DNA from: Candidatus Sulfotelmatobacter sp.
GTDB lineage: Bacteria > Acidobacteriota > Terriglobia > Terriglobales > Acidobacteriaceae
Reading direction: 5' to 3'
Length of the DNA stretch: 38,836 bases
NCBI GenBank assembly: GCA_017883385.1
Contig: JADGNQ010000041.1
Coordinates: 1 to 38,836, forward strand
A program made the position numbers and the translations under genes. The number at the start of each line of letters is the position of its first letter. The first letter of the stretch is position 1. The notes under the pieces were generated by a model that was given only the letters and a program-made list of their open reading frames with translations, had not been told where the DNA came from and made no database searches. This document shows positions 31,592-38,836 of this stretch, piece after piece.

Positions 31592-34500
31592 CTAAAAAGC
31601 GTAATGCAAACCAAGCTGTATGCGCCGCTCCTGCGAACGGACACTGCTGATCGCGCCAAAGTTGGAATCCGTGATGCTGTTGTCGGGGTTTCCGTAACTG
31701 GCGATGTTGAAGGCGTTGAACAGGTCAGCTCGGAAGCCAACCACGTGCTGCTCGCCGAATAGGTGGAAGTCCTTGAAGAAGGACATGTCGACACTGCGGT
31801 AAGCGGGGGCGCGTTCCGTGCTATTGTGCGCCGAGCCGAAAGTGAAATCTCCTGACTCTCCGTAGGCACAGATGCCGTTGTCTACGCCCGCGGCGGTGGT
31901 GCAGGGCTGCGCCGAGGGATCAGTTCCCCACCAGTTGGCGAGAGAACGATTCCGAATGGTCATGTGGCGGTACTGATTAGCCCGGCTGAAGCCCCAGCTG
32001 TTCGTGTTGCTGTTGCCGGGTCCGAAGATAGTGACGGGGAATCCTGAGTAGAGGATGGCGGAGGTTGCGATCTTCCATCCGCCAAGCGCGGCATCCACCA
32101 CGCGGTTCGAATTTGCGCCATAGGTCTTGCCGTGGCCGAATGGAAGTTCGTACACGCCAACGAAGTTCAAGCTATGGCGAACGTCCATCCCAGACGGACC
32201 ATAGTCGGAGTTGATGTTGAAACCGTCCTGATGCGATGCGCCATTGAAACTAGTGCCAGACACTGCATAGTTCCCGGACGAGTCAGTCAGCGATTTTCCA
32301 TAGGTGTAGTTCAGGGTATATTCCAAGCCATGGTGCGTCCGCTGGCGTAAGGTGAACTGGGCAGCGTTGTAGGTCATCCTGGCTTGCGATTCGGTGATCA
32401 GGATTGGACCACATCCCACCAGGGCATAGTAGGGGGGCAGATCAGCTGCCGGCATGGTTGAACTGCACCCTCCAGAATCCGCCGCTTGTGCGGTCGTAAG
32501 CTGGTTGCCGTTGCGATAGTCCGCCAAGTGATGCCCGACCTGGCCGTGATACCCGGCGCTCAGAGACAGTTGATTGGTAAGAGCATATTCAGTCATGAGC
32601 GTGAATTGGTGGATGTAGGCGGGCTGCACGTCCTGTGGCCACACCGAATACAGGGAATTGTTAATCCCAAGCGGCTGACTGAACGCGTCTGTAACGTTAA
32701 AGGGCGTTCCCCCAGAGGTTCCCAAAGGCGTGATGGCATTGCTGTTGATAGCCAGGGAGAACGGAGGACTGGAAGTCAGGCGTTGGTTGAAAGAGTAGCC
32801 CTCGAAGAAACTGCTCGCTCCGTAGCCACCGCGGATCACAAGTTTAGGCATCGCCTGGTAGGCGAAACCGACTCGCGGCATGATCTGCTTGTGGTTGGCG
32901 TTGTAGCACGCACGCTGCGGACAAACTGCCGCTCCTGCGATAGCTCCGTCGGGAACGTGGCCGGCGTATTCCACAGTGCCGTCAGGGAGAACGTTGGCGG
33001 TTTTGTTGTTCTGTTCATACCACGGTTGATCGAGTTCGTAGCGCAATCCCAGGTTGAGTGTGAGCTTCGCGTTGAGCTTGAAATCGTCCTGGAAGTAGAT
33101 TGCAGAGCGCCACTGTCGGTTGCCCACCCAGCCGAGCGGGGAGGCCAGTTGGACGTTCTGAATCAGGCCAAGGGCAAAATCTGCGGCGGCGTATCCTGAG
33201 CCGCCGGGCAGACCTGTGAATTGGCCGTTATAACTGAACTGCCCGAGGAATCCGACATTGCCAGCGTTGAGGTAGTTCTGCTGATAACGTGTCGCCTGTC
33301 CGCCAATGGAGAGGAAGTGGCGGCCTCGCTGCCAGGTTAGGTTGTCTTCGTAGTTGAATGTATTGTCGATAAACACCTGCGGATTCGCGTTTGTCCCGAG
33401 ATAGCTGGCGCCACTGATGCTTTGCCCCGTGAACCCAACGTACTTCTGAGTGCCGAACGGGATACCGACTTTTTGGTCGCCGGTAAAACCAAAGAGGCCG
33501 GATGGGTCGGTGGGAACGCCGTTATTCCAGCGCACGCGCGTAAAACCCAAACGCGCTTCATTCACGATTGTAGGCGAGAAGGTACGCACCCAACTGGCGC
33601 CGGCAATCTTTGTCGGATAGCTGTTGAGATTTGGGAATTCAACCGGGATGATGGCGGTCGTACGATCACTGCCTTTGCCCTGAGAATAGAAGCCGGTCAC
33701 TTTATTGACATTGTCCGGCGTCCAATCCACCTTGAAATCTTCCTGATTGTTGGACACGAAGCTGGACTGCGGCCCAACGAAATCTCCCTGGATCAGTCCA
33801 TCTCCTCCGTTGTCGACGGATTGCGGGGGCCGGTTGGGCAATGGATAGAGTTCTGGATGCGCAAAGAGGTATACGGCTACTGGGTTCACGACCGGCACAT
33901 TTTGGTTGTTGGCGTACGGGGCGAAGTTGTTCTGCGTGTCATAGAGCTGAATTGGAGTGGCAGCGTCGGTCAGCAGCGCCGAAAAGTCACCATTGCGCAT
34001 CGCTTGCGTGAGGACGTTGGCGGTACTCATGCCACCCTGGTGGTGGCGAATGCCTTCGTAGTCGGCGAAGAAGAAGAGTTTGTTCTTGAAGATAGGCCCG
34101 CCAATCGTCCCACCGAAAATATTCTGCGTGTACGAATTCTTGGGGATGGCAGGTGTGGAGCGGCCGTTAGCCCAAGAGTTGGCGTCCAGCTTTTGGTTTT
34201 GCAGCAAGTCATAGAGCGACCCGTGGAAGTTGTTGGTGCCCGACTTCAGAACGGTAACGATCGCGCCGCCGTTGGCGTTTCCATAGGTTGCATTCGCGTT
34301 ACCAGAGACGACGCGAACTTCCCCAATGGCGTCGGGCGCGGGGTTATAGCCGATGAGATTGTTCTGCGGCTCGTTGTTATCGGCACCTTCAATCGTGTAG
34401 TTGTTGGCCTGTTCGCGGTTGCCGTTGATCGCCGCAACGCCGCTGTTGTAGGTATTGCGCTCAATCGCGTTGTTGCCACTCATCCCGGTTGGGTCTGTAC

Positions 34501-34999
34501 CGACGGCGCCGGGCTGGAAGAGGGTGAGCGCAGAAAAATTTCGGCCATTCAGCGGGACGTTTGCGATCTCGTTGGTCGAGAGCGTATTTCCCAACGTGGA
34601 GTCGGTGGTGTTGAGGATGGGATGAAAATCCTCGGAGACTACGACGGTGGTGGTGGCGCCGATAGCCAGGTGGCCGTCGATCTTGGCGGTCTGGTCGATC
34701 TCGAGTGCGAATGCGGGGATCTTCTGGGTGCTGAATCCGGCTGCATCGATGGCGACGGTGTAGGTGCCGATGGGGAGGAACCGAATGGTATAGACGCCGG
34801 AGGCATTGCTTTGCGCGACGGTCTTGACTCCGGTGGCGACGTTGTCGGCGGTCACGTGGGCGCCGACCACGACGGCGCCGCTGGGATCGGTGACTTGGCC
34901 GGTGATGGATCCGGTGACGGTTTGCGCCAGAGCGGAGGCCAGGCAAAGCAGAGACGCCAGAACGATGCCGACAATGTAGCGGGGGAGTGGAGTTCTCAT
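31592..34999 (-). CDS. Oar-like TonB-dependent outer-membrane receptor 2
   Basis: An 1135-residue protein starting MRTPLPRYIVGIVLASLLCL, with a signal peptide cut near ALAQ and GAGGA upstream. It then has a carboxypeptidase-regulatory-like domain (GSITGQVTDPSGAVVVGAHV), a plug (NVPLNGRNFSALTLFQPGAV, INGNREQANNYTIEG) and a large barrel ending in IQLGLHYAF. It should import a glycan or glycopeptide at TonB's expense. An inverted repeat upstream of its -35 box matches one before the PNGase A gene, so both may share a regulator. cutC follows 210 bases downstream. Confidence 0.92.
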   Translation of the reverse strand: MRTPLPRYIVGIVLASLLCLASALAQTVTGSITGQVTDPSGAVVVGAHVTADNVATGVKTVAQSNASGVYTIRFLPIGTYTVAIDAAGFSTQKIPAFALEIDQTAKIDGHLAIGATTTVVVSEDFHPILNTTDSTLGNTLSTNEIANVPLNGRNFSALTLFQPGAVGTDPTGMSGNNAIERNTYNSGVAAINGNREQANNYTIEGADNNEPQNNLIGYNPAPDAIGEVRVVSGNANATYGNANGGAIVTVLKSGTNNFHGSLYDLLQNQKLDANSWANGRSTPAIPKNSYTQNIFGGTIGGPIFKNKLFFFADYEGIRHHQGGMSTANVLTQAMRNGDFSALLTDAATPIQLYDTQNNFAPYANNQNVPVVNPVAVYLFAHPELYPLPNRPPQSVDNGGDGLIQGDFVGPQSSFVSNNQEDFKVDWTPDNVNKVTGFYSQGKGSDRTTAIIPVEFPNLNSYPTKIAGASWVRTFSPTIVNEARLGFTRVRWNNGVPTDPSGLFGFTGDQKVGIPFGTQKYVGFTGQSISGASYLGTNANPQVFIDNTFNYEDNLTWQRGRHFLSIGGQATRYQQNYLNAGNVGFLGQFSYNGQFTGLPGGSGYAAADFALGLIQNVQLASPLGWVGNRQWRSAIYFQDDFKLNAKLTLNLGLRYELDQPWYEQNNKTANVLPDGTVEYAGHVPDGAIAGAAVCPQRACYNANHKQIMPRVGFAYQAMPKLVIRGGYGASSFFEGYSFNQRLTSSPPFSLAINSNAITPLGTSGGTPFNVTDAFSQPLGINNSLYSVWPQDVQPAYIHQFTLMTEYALTNQLSLSAGYHGQVGHHLADYRNGNQLTTAQAADSGGCSSTMPAADLPPYYALVGCGPILITESQARMTYNAAQFTLRQRTHHGLEYTLNYTYGKSLTDSSGNYAVSGTSFNGASHQDGFNINSDYGPSGMDVRHSLNFVGVYELPFGHGKTYGANSNRVVDAALGGWKIATSAILYSGFPVTIFGPGNSNTNSWGFSRANQYRHMTIRNRSLANWWGTDPSAQPCTTAAGVDNGICAYGESGDFTFGSAHNSTERAPAYRSVDMSFFKDFHLFGEQHVVGFRADLFNAFNIASYGNPDNSITDSNFGAISSVRSQERRIQLGLHYAF

Positions 35000-35099
35000 G
35001 ATGTTCCTCTTTTCGGGGGGTGCAGCCTTAGCCGGGGAATCGAATTCGTCCCACTCGAGGGCTTTCCAACAGGCGACGGTAATTAGTCCGGATGAGCAC

Positions 35100-35105
35100 T
35101 GTCAA
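35100..35105 (-). promoter_or_regulatory. Predicted -35 box of receptor 2
   Basis: TTGACA on the minus strand, perfect match. The expected -10 position, 16-18 bases on, reads ATTACC, TTACCG or TACCGT, which is poor, so the promoter may need activation. Confidence 0.4.
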
Positions 35106-35113
35106 GGAGAAAG

Positions 35114-35138
35114 TGATCGTTTTGGCGCATATCGATCA
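35114..35138. promoter_or_regulatory. Inverted repeat operator upstream of receptor 2
   Basis: TGATCG-N13-CGATCA, total 25 bp, starting 8 bases upstream of the TTGACA. The repeat before PNGase A has the same 25-bp span with half-sites TGATTG/CAATCA. The likeliest binder is the DeoR-type protein encoded at 37409. Confidence 0.5.
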
Positions 35139-35327
35139 TTTTATGTGACGAGAGAAGCAATATTCAGCCACAATACTGCTTGTTAATGACTTGTTTGGTC
35201 CGAAGTGCGCATTGCAGCCACGGAGACGACCCGAGTCCGGTGGCTTGGGCCGCATTTGTCCAAACCAGGTTCTGGAACGGAGTCCGTGCTGGTCTCTTCC
35301 GCCCCTGCGGGGCTTGCTCATTTCCTC

Positions 35328-35361
35328 AATGCTACCCACGGCTCACTCCGTGGGTAGCATT
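35328..35361. terminator. Perfect 14-bp hairpin between PNGase A and receptor 2 genes
   Basis: AATGCTACCCACGG and its exact complement flank the loop CTCACT. It lies 82 bases downstream of the PNGase stop in its reading direction. No T-run follows; it could terminate or protect the PNGase mRNA, or be a repeat. Confidence 0.5.
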
Positions 35362-35442
35362 CTTTCGCCGCTTCGCGGCTCGATTGCGTCGTGTCCTTCG
35401 CTTCTTCGACCAATGAAGCTGCGACAGTGATTCCTGGGCTGG

Positions 35443-37164
35443 CTAGTGGTGGTCGGGGTTGCAGCCGCGGGTCACTTTGGTCAAGGTATTGTTCTTCGAT
35501 GCGATCTGGCAGTTGTAGAACTGGCCATCGGAATCGAAGGAGGTGTAGTTTTGCGAACTCGATGCCGGACTCACGTCGCTGGCTTTGACCGAGTTGGTGA
35601 CCGAGTTGAAGGAGGCCAAGTGTCGACCTTCCCAGACCTGATCGTCGGTGTGGTACTGCTGCGTGGTCGCGACTGTGAAGCCGAAGGGGGAAGCGCTGAC
35701 GGGGAAAATGAAATCCACGGTGATGGGGAAGCTGAAATCGTCACGAGTAACTACGGTGCTGTCTTGACTCGAAACTGTGGTGGTCGACGACACGTTGTTC
35801 TGCACCGAGGTTTTTTGATCGAGCACCGAGAAATTGACGGTGTCGAAGTCGATGGTTTGAGTGCTGGAGAAGTCCTGGTGCTGCGAAAGGGCAGTTGCGA
35901 CCTTTCCGTGGGAGGTATTGACGTAACCCGCAATCGTGAAACGGCGGTCGGATGTGACGCCGATCGTGCCGGTCACGGTGGAGGTTCCTTGCAGGTTCTC
36001 GGTGACGACGGGAGACGGGGCGGTGAGGGTGTTCTTCGTTACTGCGCCGGTGACCTGAGTCGAGCCGGAATCAAGGAAGAGCAGAAGGGATGCGGTCGCG
36101 GCGAAGTAACTGTCGTCGTTGAATACGCTGAGGGATATCGTGTGCGGATTGCCGTCGCTCAACTGACTGGCGAAAGGAGTCAGATTCACACGGTAGGGAA
36201 CAAACTGAAGAGTCTGGGCGCCGGGCATCGGGACCCACTGGTCGGGAAGGAATCCGGTGTAGACCCAGGGAGAAACGGGCGAGATGCCGGCGGGCGTGCC
36301 GTCGATGGTGACTTCGGTCTCGCGGAAGTCGGTGTTGCCGCATCCGTAGACTTCGTTGATGTTGGCGAGATCGTTGGGGAAGCAGGCGTACCACTGCTCG
36401 TCGGTGGACTGGCTCTGGGCGACGACGTCGAGGTAGACGCGCTCGATGTTGGTGGGGAGAGTGAATGTGGTGGAGAACTGGTCGGTCGGTGAGAACAGGA
36501 ATGCGGGTAAGTTGATGCCGCCGCCGCTGGATTGCACGAGCGGGAGGACTGCGTCGGGCGGCCTGTTCTGCTGGCCATGATCGTGGCGGTCTGAATGATG
36601 CTTGCCGGCGGGATAGAACTGGAGATTGGCGTTGACGGTGAAGACTCCATTGAGAAGAGTGTTGTAGGGCGGAGGGCAGTCGGTGGTGCAATTGCCGAGA
36701 ACGATCGTGCCTTGCTGCGGAACGTTCATCAGGGCAACGTAGTCGCTCACATCGCGCTCGACATGCCAGGTGTTGGTGAGAGTTGCCAAGGGCTCGGGAG
36801 TGGTTCCGAAATAAAGGTTGGTGTTCGCGAGATAGATGCTCGCGGTGCGGTCGAACTGGACGCCGCCGTTCTCGCTGAAATCCGCTTCAAAGACGACTTT
36901 CTCAAACGGGCCGGAACAATTGGAGGGAGGCGTGAATTGAAAAGTCTGGGTGGTGTCGGAAAAAAATGCAAATGTGTAGTTGCTGAAGAGTTGGACGACG
37001 CAGGGCTTGCCCTCTGGTCGTTGCACGAGCGGGTCGGCCGTTACTTCGAATTGCGTGCCAATCTGGCGATTGGTGCTCTGAGCAAGAATGTTGGTAGAGA
37101 AAAAGAGAGAAGTGAGAGCGGCAGCGACGACTACGCCTCGAAGGAAGCGACGTGGGGGGTTCAT
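35443..37164 (-). CDS. Secreted PNGase A-family N-glycanase
   Basis: A 573-residue exported protein. It has a signal peptide (MNPPRRFLRGVVVAAALTSL, cut near ILAQS) with AAGGAG seven bases before the ATG. PNGase A enzymes (PF12222) hydrolyse the amide linking N-glycans to asparagine. Landmarks are KVVFEADFSENGGVQFDR, YLANTNLYFGTTPEP, the NDLANINEVYGCGNTDFRET region, EVTIDGTPAGISPVSPWVYTG and SVFNDDSYFAATASLLLFLD. At least six Cys suit disulfides outside the cytoplasm. An acidic PNGase of this family is characterised from the acidobacterium Terriglobus roseus, by my recall. It lies between receptor 2 and the divergent DeoR gene. Confidence 0.85.
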   Translation of the reverse strand: MNPPRRFLRGVVVAAALTSLFFSTNILAQSTNRQIGTQFEVTADPLVQRPEGKPCVVQLFSNYTFAFFSDTTQTFQFTPPSNCSGPFEKVVFEADFSENGGVQFDRTASIYLANTNLYFGTTPEPLATLTNTWHVERDVSDYVALMNVPQQGTIVLGNCTTDCPPPYNTLLNGVFTVNANLQFYPAGKHHSDRHDHGQQNRPPDAVLPLVQSSGGGINLPAFLFSPTDQFSTTFTLPTNIERVYLDVVAQSQSTDEQWYACFPNDLANINEVYGCGNTDFRETEVTIDGTPAGISPVSPWVYTGFLPDQWVPMPGAQTLQFVPYRVNLTPFASQLSDGNPHTISLSVFNDDSYFAATASLLLFLDSGSTQVTGAVTKNTLTAPSPVVTENLQGTSTVTGTIGVTSDRRFTIAGYVNTSHGKVATALSQHQDFSSTQTIDFDTVNFSVLDQKTSVQNNVSSTTTVSSQDSTVVTRDDFSFPITVDFIFPVSASPFGFTVATTQQYHTDDQVWEGRHLASFNSVTNSVKASDVSPASSSQNYTSFDSDGQFYNCQIASKNNTLTKVTRGCNPDHH

Positions 37165-37218
37165 AGCTGACTCCTTATATAGAGGTCGGGTGGCCCGGCG
37201 GATGGGCGCTGGGGAGGA

Positions 37219-37248
37219 CTTATCGCACTGAATCCTGTGGGTTGTCAA
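37219..37248 (-). promoter_or_regulatory. Predicted sigma-70 promoter of the PNGase A gene
   Basis: On the minus strand, TTGACA (37248-37243), an 18-bp spacer and GATAAG (37224-37219). The -35 box is perfect and the -10 box matches at 4 of 6. The 25-bp operator lies 7 bases upstream. Confidence 0.55.
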
Positions 37249-37255
37249 GAACAAG

Positions 37256-37280
37256 TGATTGAATCACGCCAGTTCAATCA
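37256..37280. promoter_or_regulatory. Inverted repeat operator between PNGase A and DeoR genes
   Basis: TGATTGAA-N9-TTCAATCA, an 8-bp perfect inverted repeat spanning 25 bp. It lies just upstream of the PNGase -35 box and in the divergent gap before the DeoR gene, so it could serve both. A further direct repeat ATGCAC (twice) and GCACT/AGTGC half-sites lie at 37295-37317. Confidence 0.55.
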
Positions 37281-37408
37281 ATTACGTGCTCCATATGCAC
37301 TAATTATGCACAGTGCGTGGGGGCGCAAGCATAAGTTGATGTACACTTCGCGGTTCGGGAGTGCGGTAGTTTTCCGCCGAGGCTGAAGCCGGTGGACCGG
37401 GGGATTCG

Positions 37409-38188
37409 ATGAAGGCGGGCAATCGAGCAGACCAGATCCTGAAAGAGTTGCGGAAAGAGGGGAGCGTCTCGCTGGAGGAGTTGATCAAGCGGCTGGGCGC
37501 GTCGGCGGCGAGCGTGCGACGGGATCTCGCCAAGCTGGAAGAAAAAAGTCTGGTGCGGAGAACCCACGGTGGAGTGACGCTGGTGGAGCCGCTGCTCTAT
37601 GAGCCCTTCCGCTACGATTCGCTGTTTCAGAATCGGGAACAGCATCGCACTGCCGAGAAGCGCAGGATCGGGCTGATCGCGGCTGAACTGATTCAGGAAA
37701 ACGAGACTGTGGGCTTTACCGCTGGCACCACGACGACTCATGTGGCGCGCAATCTCAGAAACCGGCACAACATTCGCGTGATCACGAACGGGATTAATAT
37801 CGCGATGGAGTTGAGCAATTGCCCTGGCCTGAAGACCTTTGTCACCGGAGGGTTTGTGCAATGGGCGGGATCGTTTTCGGTGGTCGGGCACGCTGCCATC
37901 ACTTCGCTGAACGACATTTACATGGACAGAGTGTTTGTCAGTGCCTGTGGCATCGACGTGGCGCGCGGTGTCACAGTGATCGAACCTGAAGAGGGACTGA
38001 CGTTTCGCGCGATGATCCACCAAGCCAAGCAGACCATCATCGTGGCGGACTCGAGCAAGATCGGGGTCGTGACGCCGGCGCTGATCTGTCCGATCTCTGA
38101 CGTTCACGTGCTTATTACCGACACACGGGCTACGGACAAAGCTGTCGCGCCGTTCCTGGAGCGGGGTATCGAAGTCCAGAGAGTATAG
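37409..38188 (+). CDS. DeoR/GlpR-family transcriptional regulator
   Basis: A 259-residue cytoplasmic regulator starting MKAGNRADQILKELRKEGSV, with GGGGG six bases upstream. The winged helix-turn-helix is at about 18-57 (SLEELIKRLGASAASVRRDL, then EKSLVRRTHGGVTL). The effector domain (about 75-255) has ETVGFTAGTTTTHVARNL, VITNGINIAMEL, VTGGFVQWAGSFSVVG and VADSSKIG, the sugar-phosphate-binding fold related to ribose-5-phosphate isomerase. Members repress or tune sugar catabolic genes and respond to phosphorylated sugars. Divergent from PNGase A, with the inverted repeat between them, it is the leading candidate to control that gene and receptor 2. Confidence 0.92.
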   Translation: MKAGNRADQILKELRKEGSVSLEELIKRLGASAASVRRDLAKLEEKSLVRRTHGGVTLVEPLLYEPFRYDSLFQNREQHRTAEKRRIGLIAAELIQENETVGFTAGTTTTHVARNLRNRHNIRVITNGINIAMELSNCPGLKTFVTGGFVQWAGSFSVVGHAAITSLNDIYMDRVFVSACGIDVARGVTVIEPEEGLTFRAMIHQAKQTIIVADSSKIGVVTPALICPISDVHVLITDTRATDKAVAPFLERGIEVQRV

Positions 38189-38425
38189 GTTCGGTGGCTC
38201 CCAACGCTGGCACCTGCTGCTCCTGATCGAAGCATCGTCCAACAAATTCAACTCAGATTGGTCCATCTCAACGTCTCGAGTTTTGTCGGGAAAGCCGACT
38301 CTCGTGTTGGGACTTCCTACGCGCGGCGTGAGCAAATCTCTGTAAGTCATTGAATTCACTTGATGGCACTTGGAGTGCTATTTCAAGGATGGCCGTGGCA
38401 TTTGGCGGCAAGGAGGTTACTCGAA

Positions 38426-38713
38426 ATGGCTGGCGAAAATTGGACGTTCTGGCTGAACATGACGAACTTTGCGTTGGGCATGATCACTGTTCTGGCGCTG
38501 GTTGTCGTGTTCGTCGCCGTAGGTTGGGATCTGCTGGTCCTGAAAGTGCACAAGACGCGCGCGATGGACCGCATTGATGAGGAACTGCAGGCGATGTTGC
38601 ATGCGGGATCGCACAGCCTGTCCGTACCCGGGTTGGGGCTGACGATGGCAGACGGAGGCGAGAAAATCGAGCCTTCCGAAGCAGAAGCCTCAGACGAGAA
38701 ATCGCGGAAGTGA
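38426..38713 (+). CDS. Small membrane protein, function unknown
   Basis: A 95-residue protein starting MAGENWTFWLNMTNFALGMI, preceded by AAGGAGG nine bases away. One long hydrophobic helix (about 14-38: FALGMITVLALVVVFVAVGWDLL) is followed by a basic then acidic cytoplasmic tail (HKTRAMDRIDEELQAMLHAG, and a terminal Glu/Asp/Lys-rich stretch). The start at 38360 is open but less supported. The next gene begins three bases after the stop, so the two are likely one operon. No family is recognised. Confidence 0.6.
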   Translation: MAGENWTFWLNMTNFALGMITVLALVVVFVAVGWDLLVLKVHKTRAMDRIDEELQAMLHAGSHSLSVPGLGLTMADGGEKIEPSEAEASDEKSRK

Positions 38714-38716
38714 ATT

Positions 38717-38836
38717 ATGGCGTGCCCGTTTCTTAAAGAAGGTCGAGCGCAATATTGCCATGCTGCGCCGGTGCAGAAGTTGATCCTGGACGGACCGGGC
38801 GCAGTCGATGGCGGCCGCTGCGCCACACCGGAGTAC
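38717..38836 (+). CDS. Start of a Cys-containing hypothetical protein (cut by the window)
   Basis: Forty codons are visible, starting MACPFLKEGRAQYCHAAPVQ, and the frame remains open to the right edge. Cys at 3, 14 and 35, with a Gly-Gly-Arg-Cys turn, suggest a metal or Fe-S site whose remaining ligands lie beyond the window. It begins three bases after the small membrane protein gene, so an electron-transfer or membrane-associated partner is possible. No family name is claimed from this fragment. Confidence 0.5.
   Translation, partial: MACPFLKEGRAQYCHAAPVQKLILDGPGAVDGGRCATPEY

Larger units (their letters stand above)
35000..35442. other. Control region of receptor 2, and repeats
   Basis: This gap holds the receptor promoter and operator, a 14-bp-stem hairpin, a CCGCCCCTGCGGGGC palindrome and the TCGCCGCTTCGCGGCTCGAT unit (35365-35384). 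No gene is seen. Confidence 0.55.

Noticed and set aside
33422-35086. 554-residue plus-strand frame inside receptor 2
   Set aside because: Antisense to a clear TonB receptor; Val/Gly-rich repetitive product without domains.
35446-36492. 348-residue plus-strand frame inside the PNGase A gene
   Set aside because: Antisense shadow; no motif and no start signal.
1-38836. tRNA, CRISPR, prophage or IS elements
   Set aside because: No cloverleaf, regular spacer array, integrase or transposase was recognised.

Overview
The window looks like a GC-rich Acidobacteriota chromosome, probably class Terriglobia. The reasons are two very long Oar-type TonB-dependent receptors with an N-terminal carboxypeptidase-regulatory-like domain, an acidic-type PNGase A homologue, a GloVer-repeat relic, many orphan small zinc-ribbon proteins, and gaps full of short palindromic repeats. 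This placement is inference from gene content. No rRNA, tRNA, CRISPR array, insertion sequence or phage gene was seen.

Layout. 1-4.3 kb: the tail of ribosomal protein S21, dodecin, a minus-strand run of orphan microproteins with cysteine pairs, an acidic microprotein ahead of a minimal zincin, a family of about 120-bp structured repeats, and a possible small RNA with an intrinsic terminator. 4.3-7 kb: a polysaccharide deacetylase, a LuxR-type regulator whose receiver lacks the phosphorylatable Asp, and a palindromic repeat array. 7-14.6 kb: an exo-glucosaminidase-like GH2 enzyme followed by a creatinase-like M24 protein; divergent from these, an MHYT-PAS histidine kinase translationally coupled to a receiver-HDOD response regulator. 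14.6-21.7 kb: an NAD(P)-binding SDR/DUF2867 protein with no normal start codon, then an ECF sigma / anti-sigma / TonB receptor cluster. 22-23.8 kb: small genes and a GloVer pseudogene fragment. 23.8-30.3 kb: an electron-transfer operon on the minus strand (acyl-CoA dehydrogenase, ETF:quinone oxidoreductase with fused ferredoxin, EtfB, EtfA) with a consensus CRP-type site upstream. 30.6-38.2 kb: CutC, a second TonB receptor, a secreted PNGase A and a divergent DeoR regulator. 38.4 kb to the end: a small membrane protein and the start of a Cys-containing protein.

How they may work together. The most interesting region is 30.6-38.2 kb. The PNGase A gene and the TonB-receptor gene each have a TTGACA -35 box on the minus strand, and 7-8 bp upstream of each lies an inverted repeat of identical geometry (TGATYG-N13-CRATCA, 25 bp). 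With a DeoR-type sugar-phosphate-responsive regulator next door, this suggests a co-regulated system that strips N-glycans from glycoproteins, imports them and catabolises them. The acyl-CoA dehydrogenase/ETF/ETF-QO genes form a complete route from an acyl-CoA-type donor to the quinone pool. The sigma/anti-sigma/receptor cluster suggests a surface-signalling or envelope-responsive uptake module.
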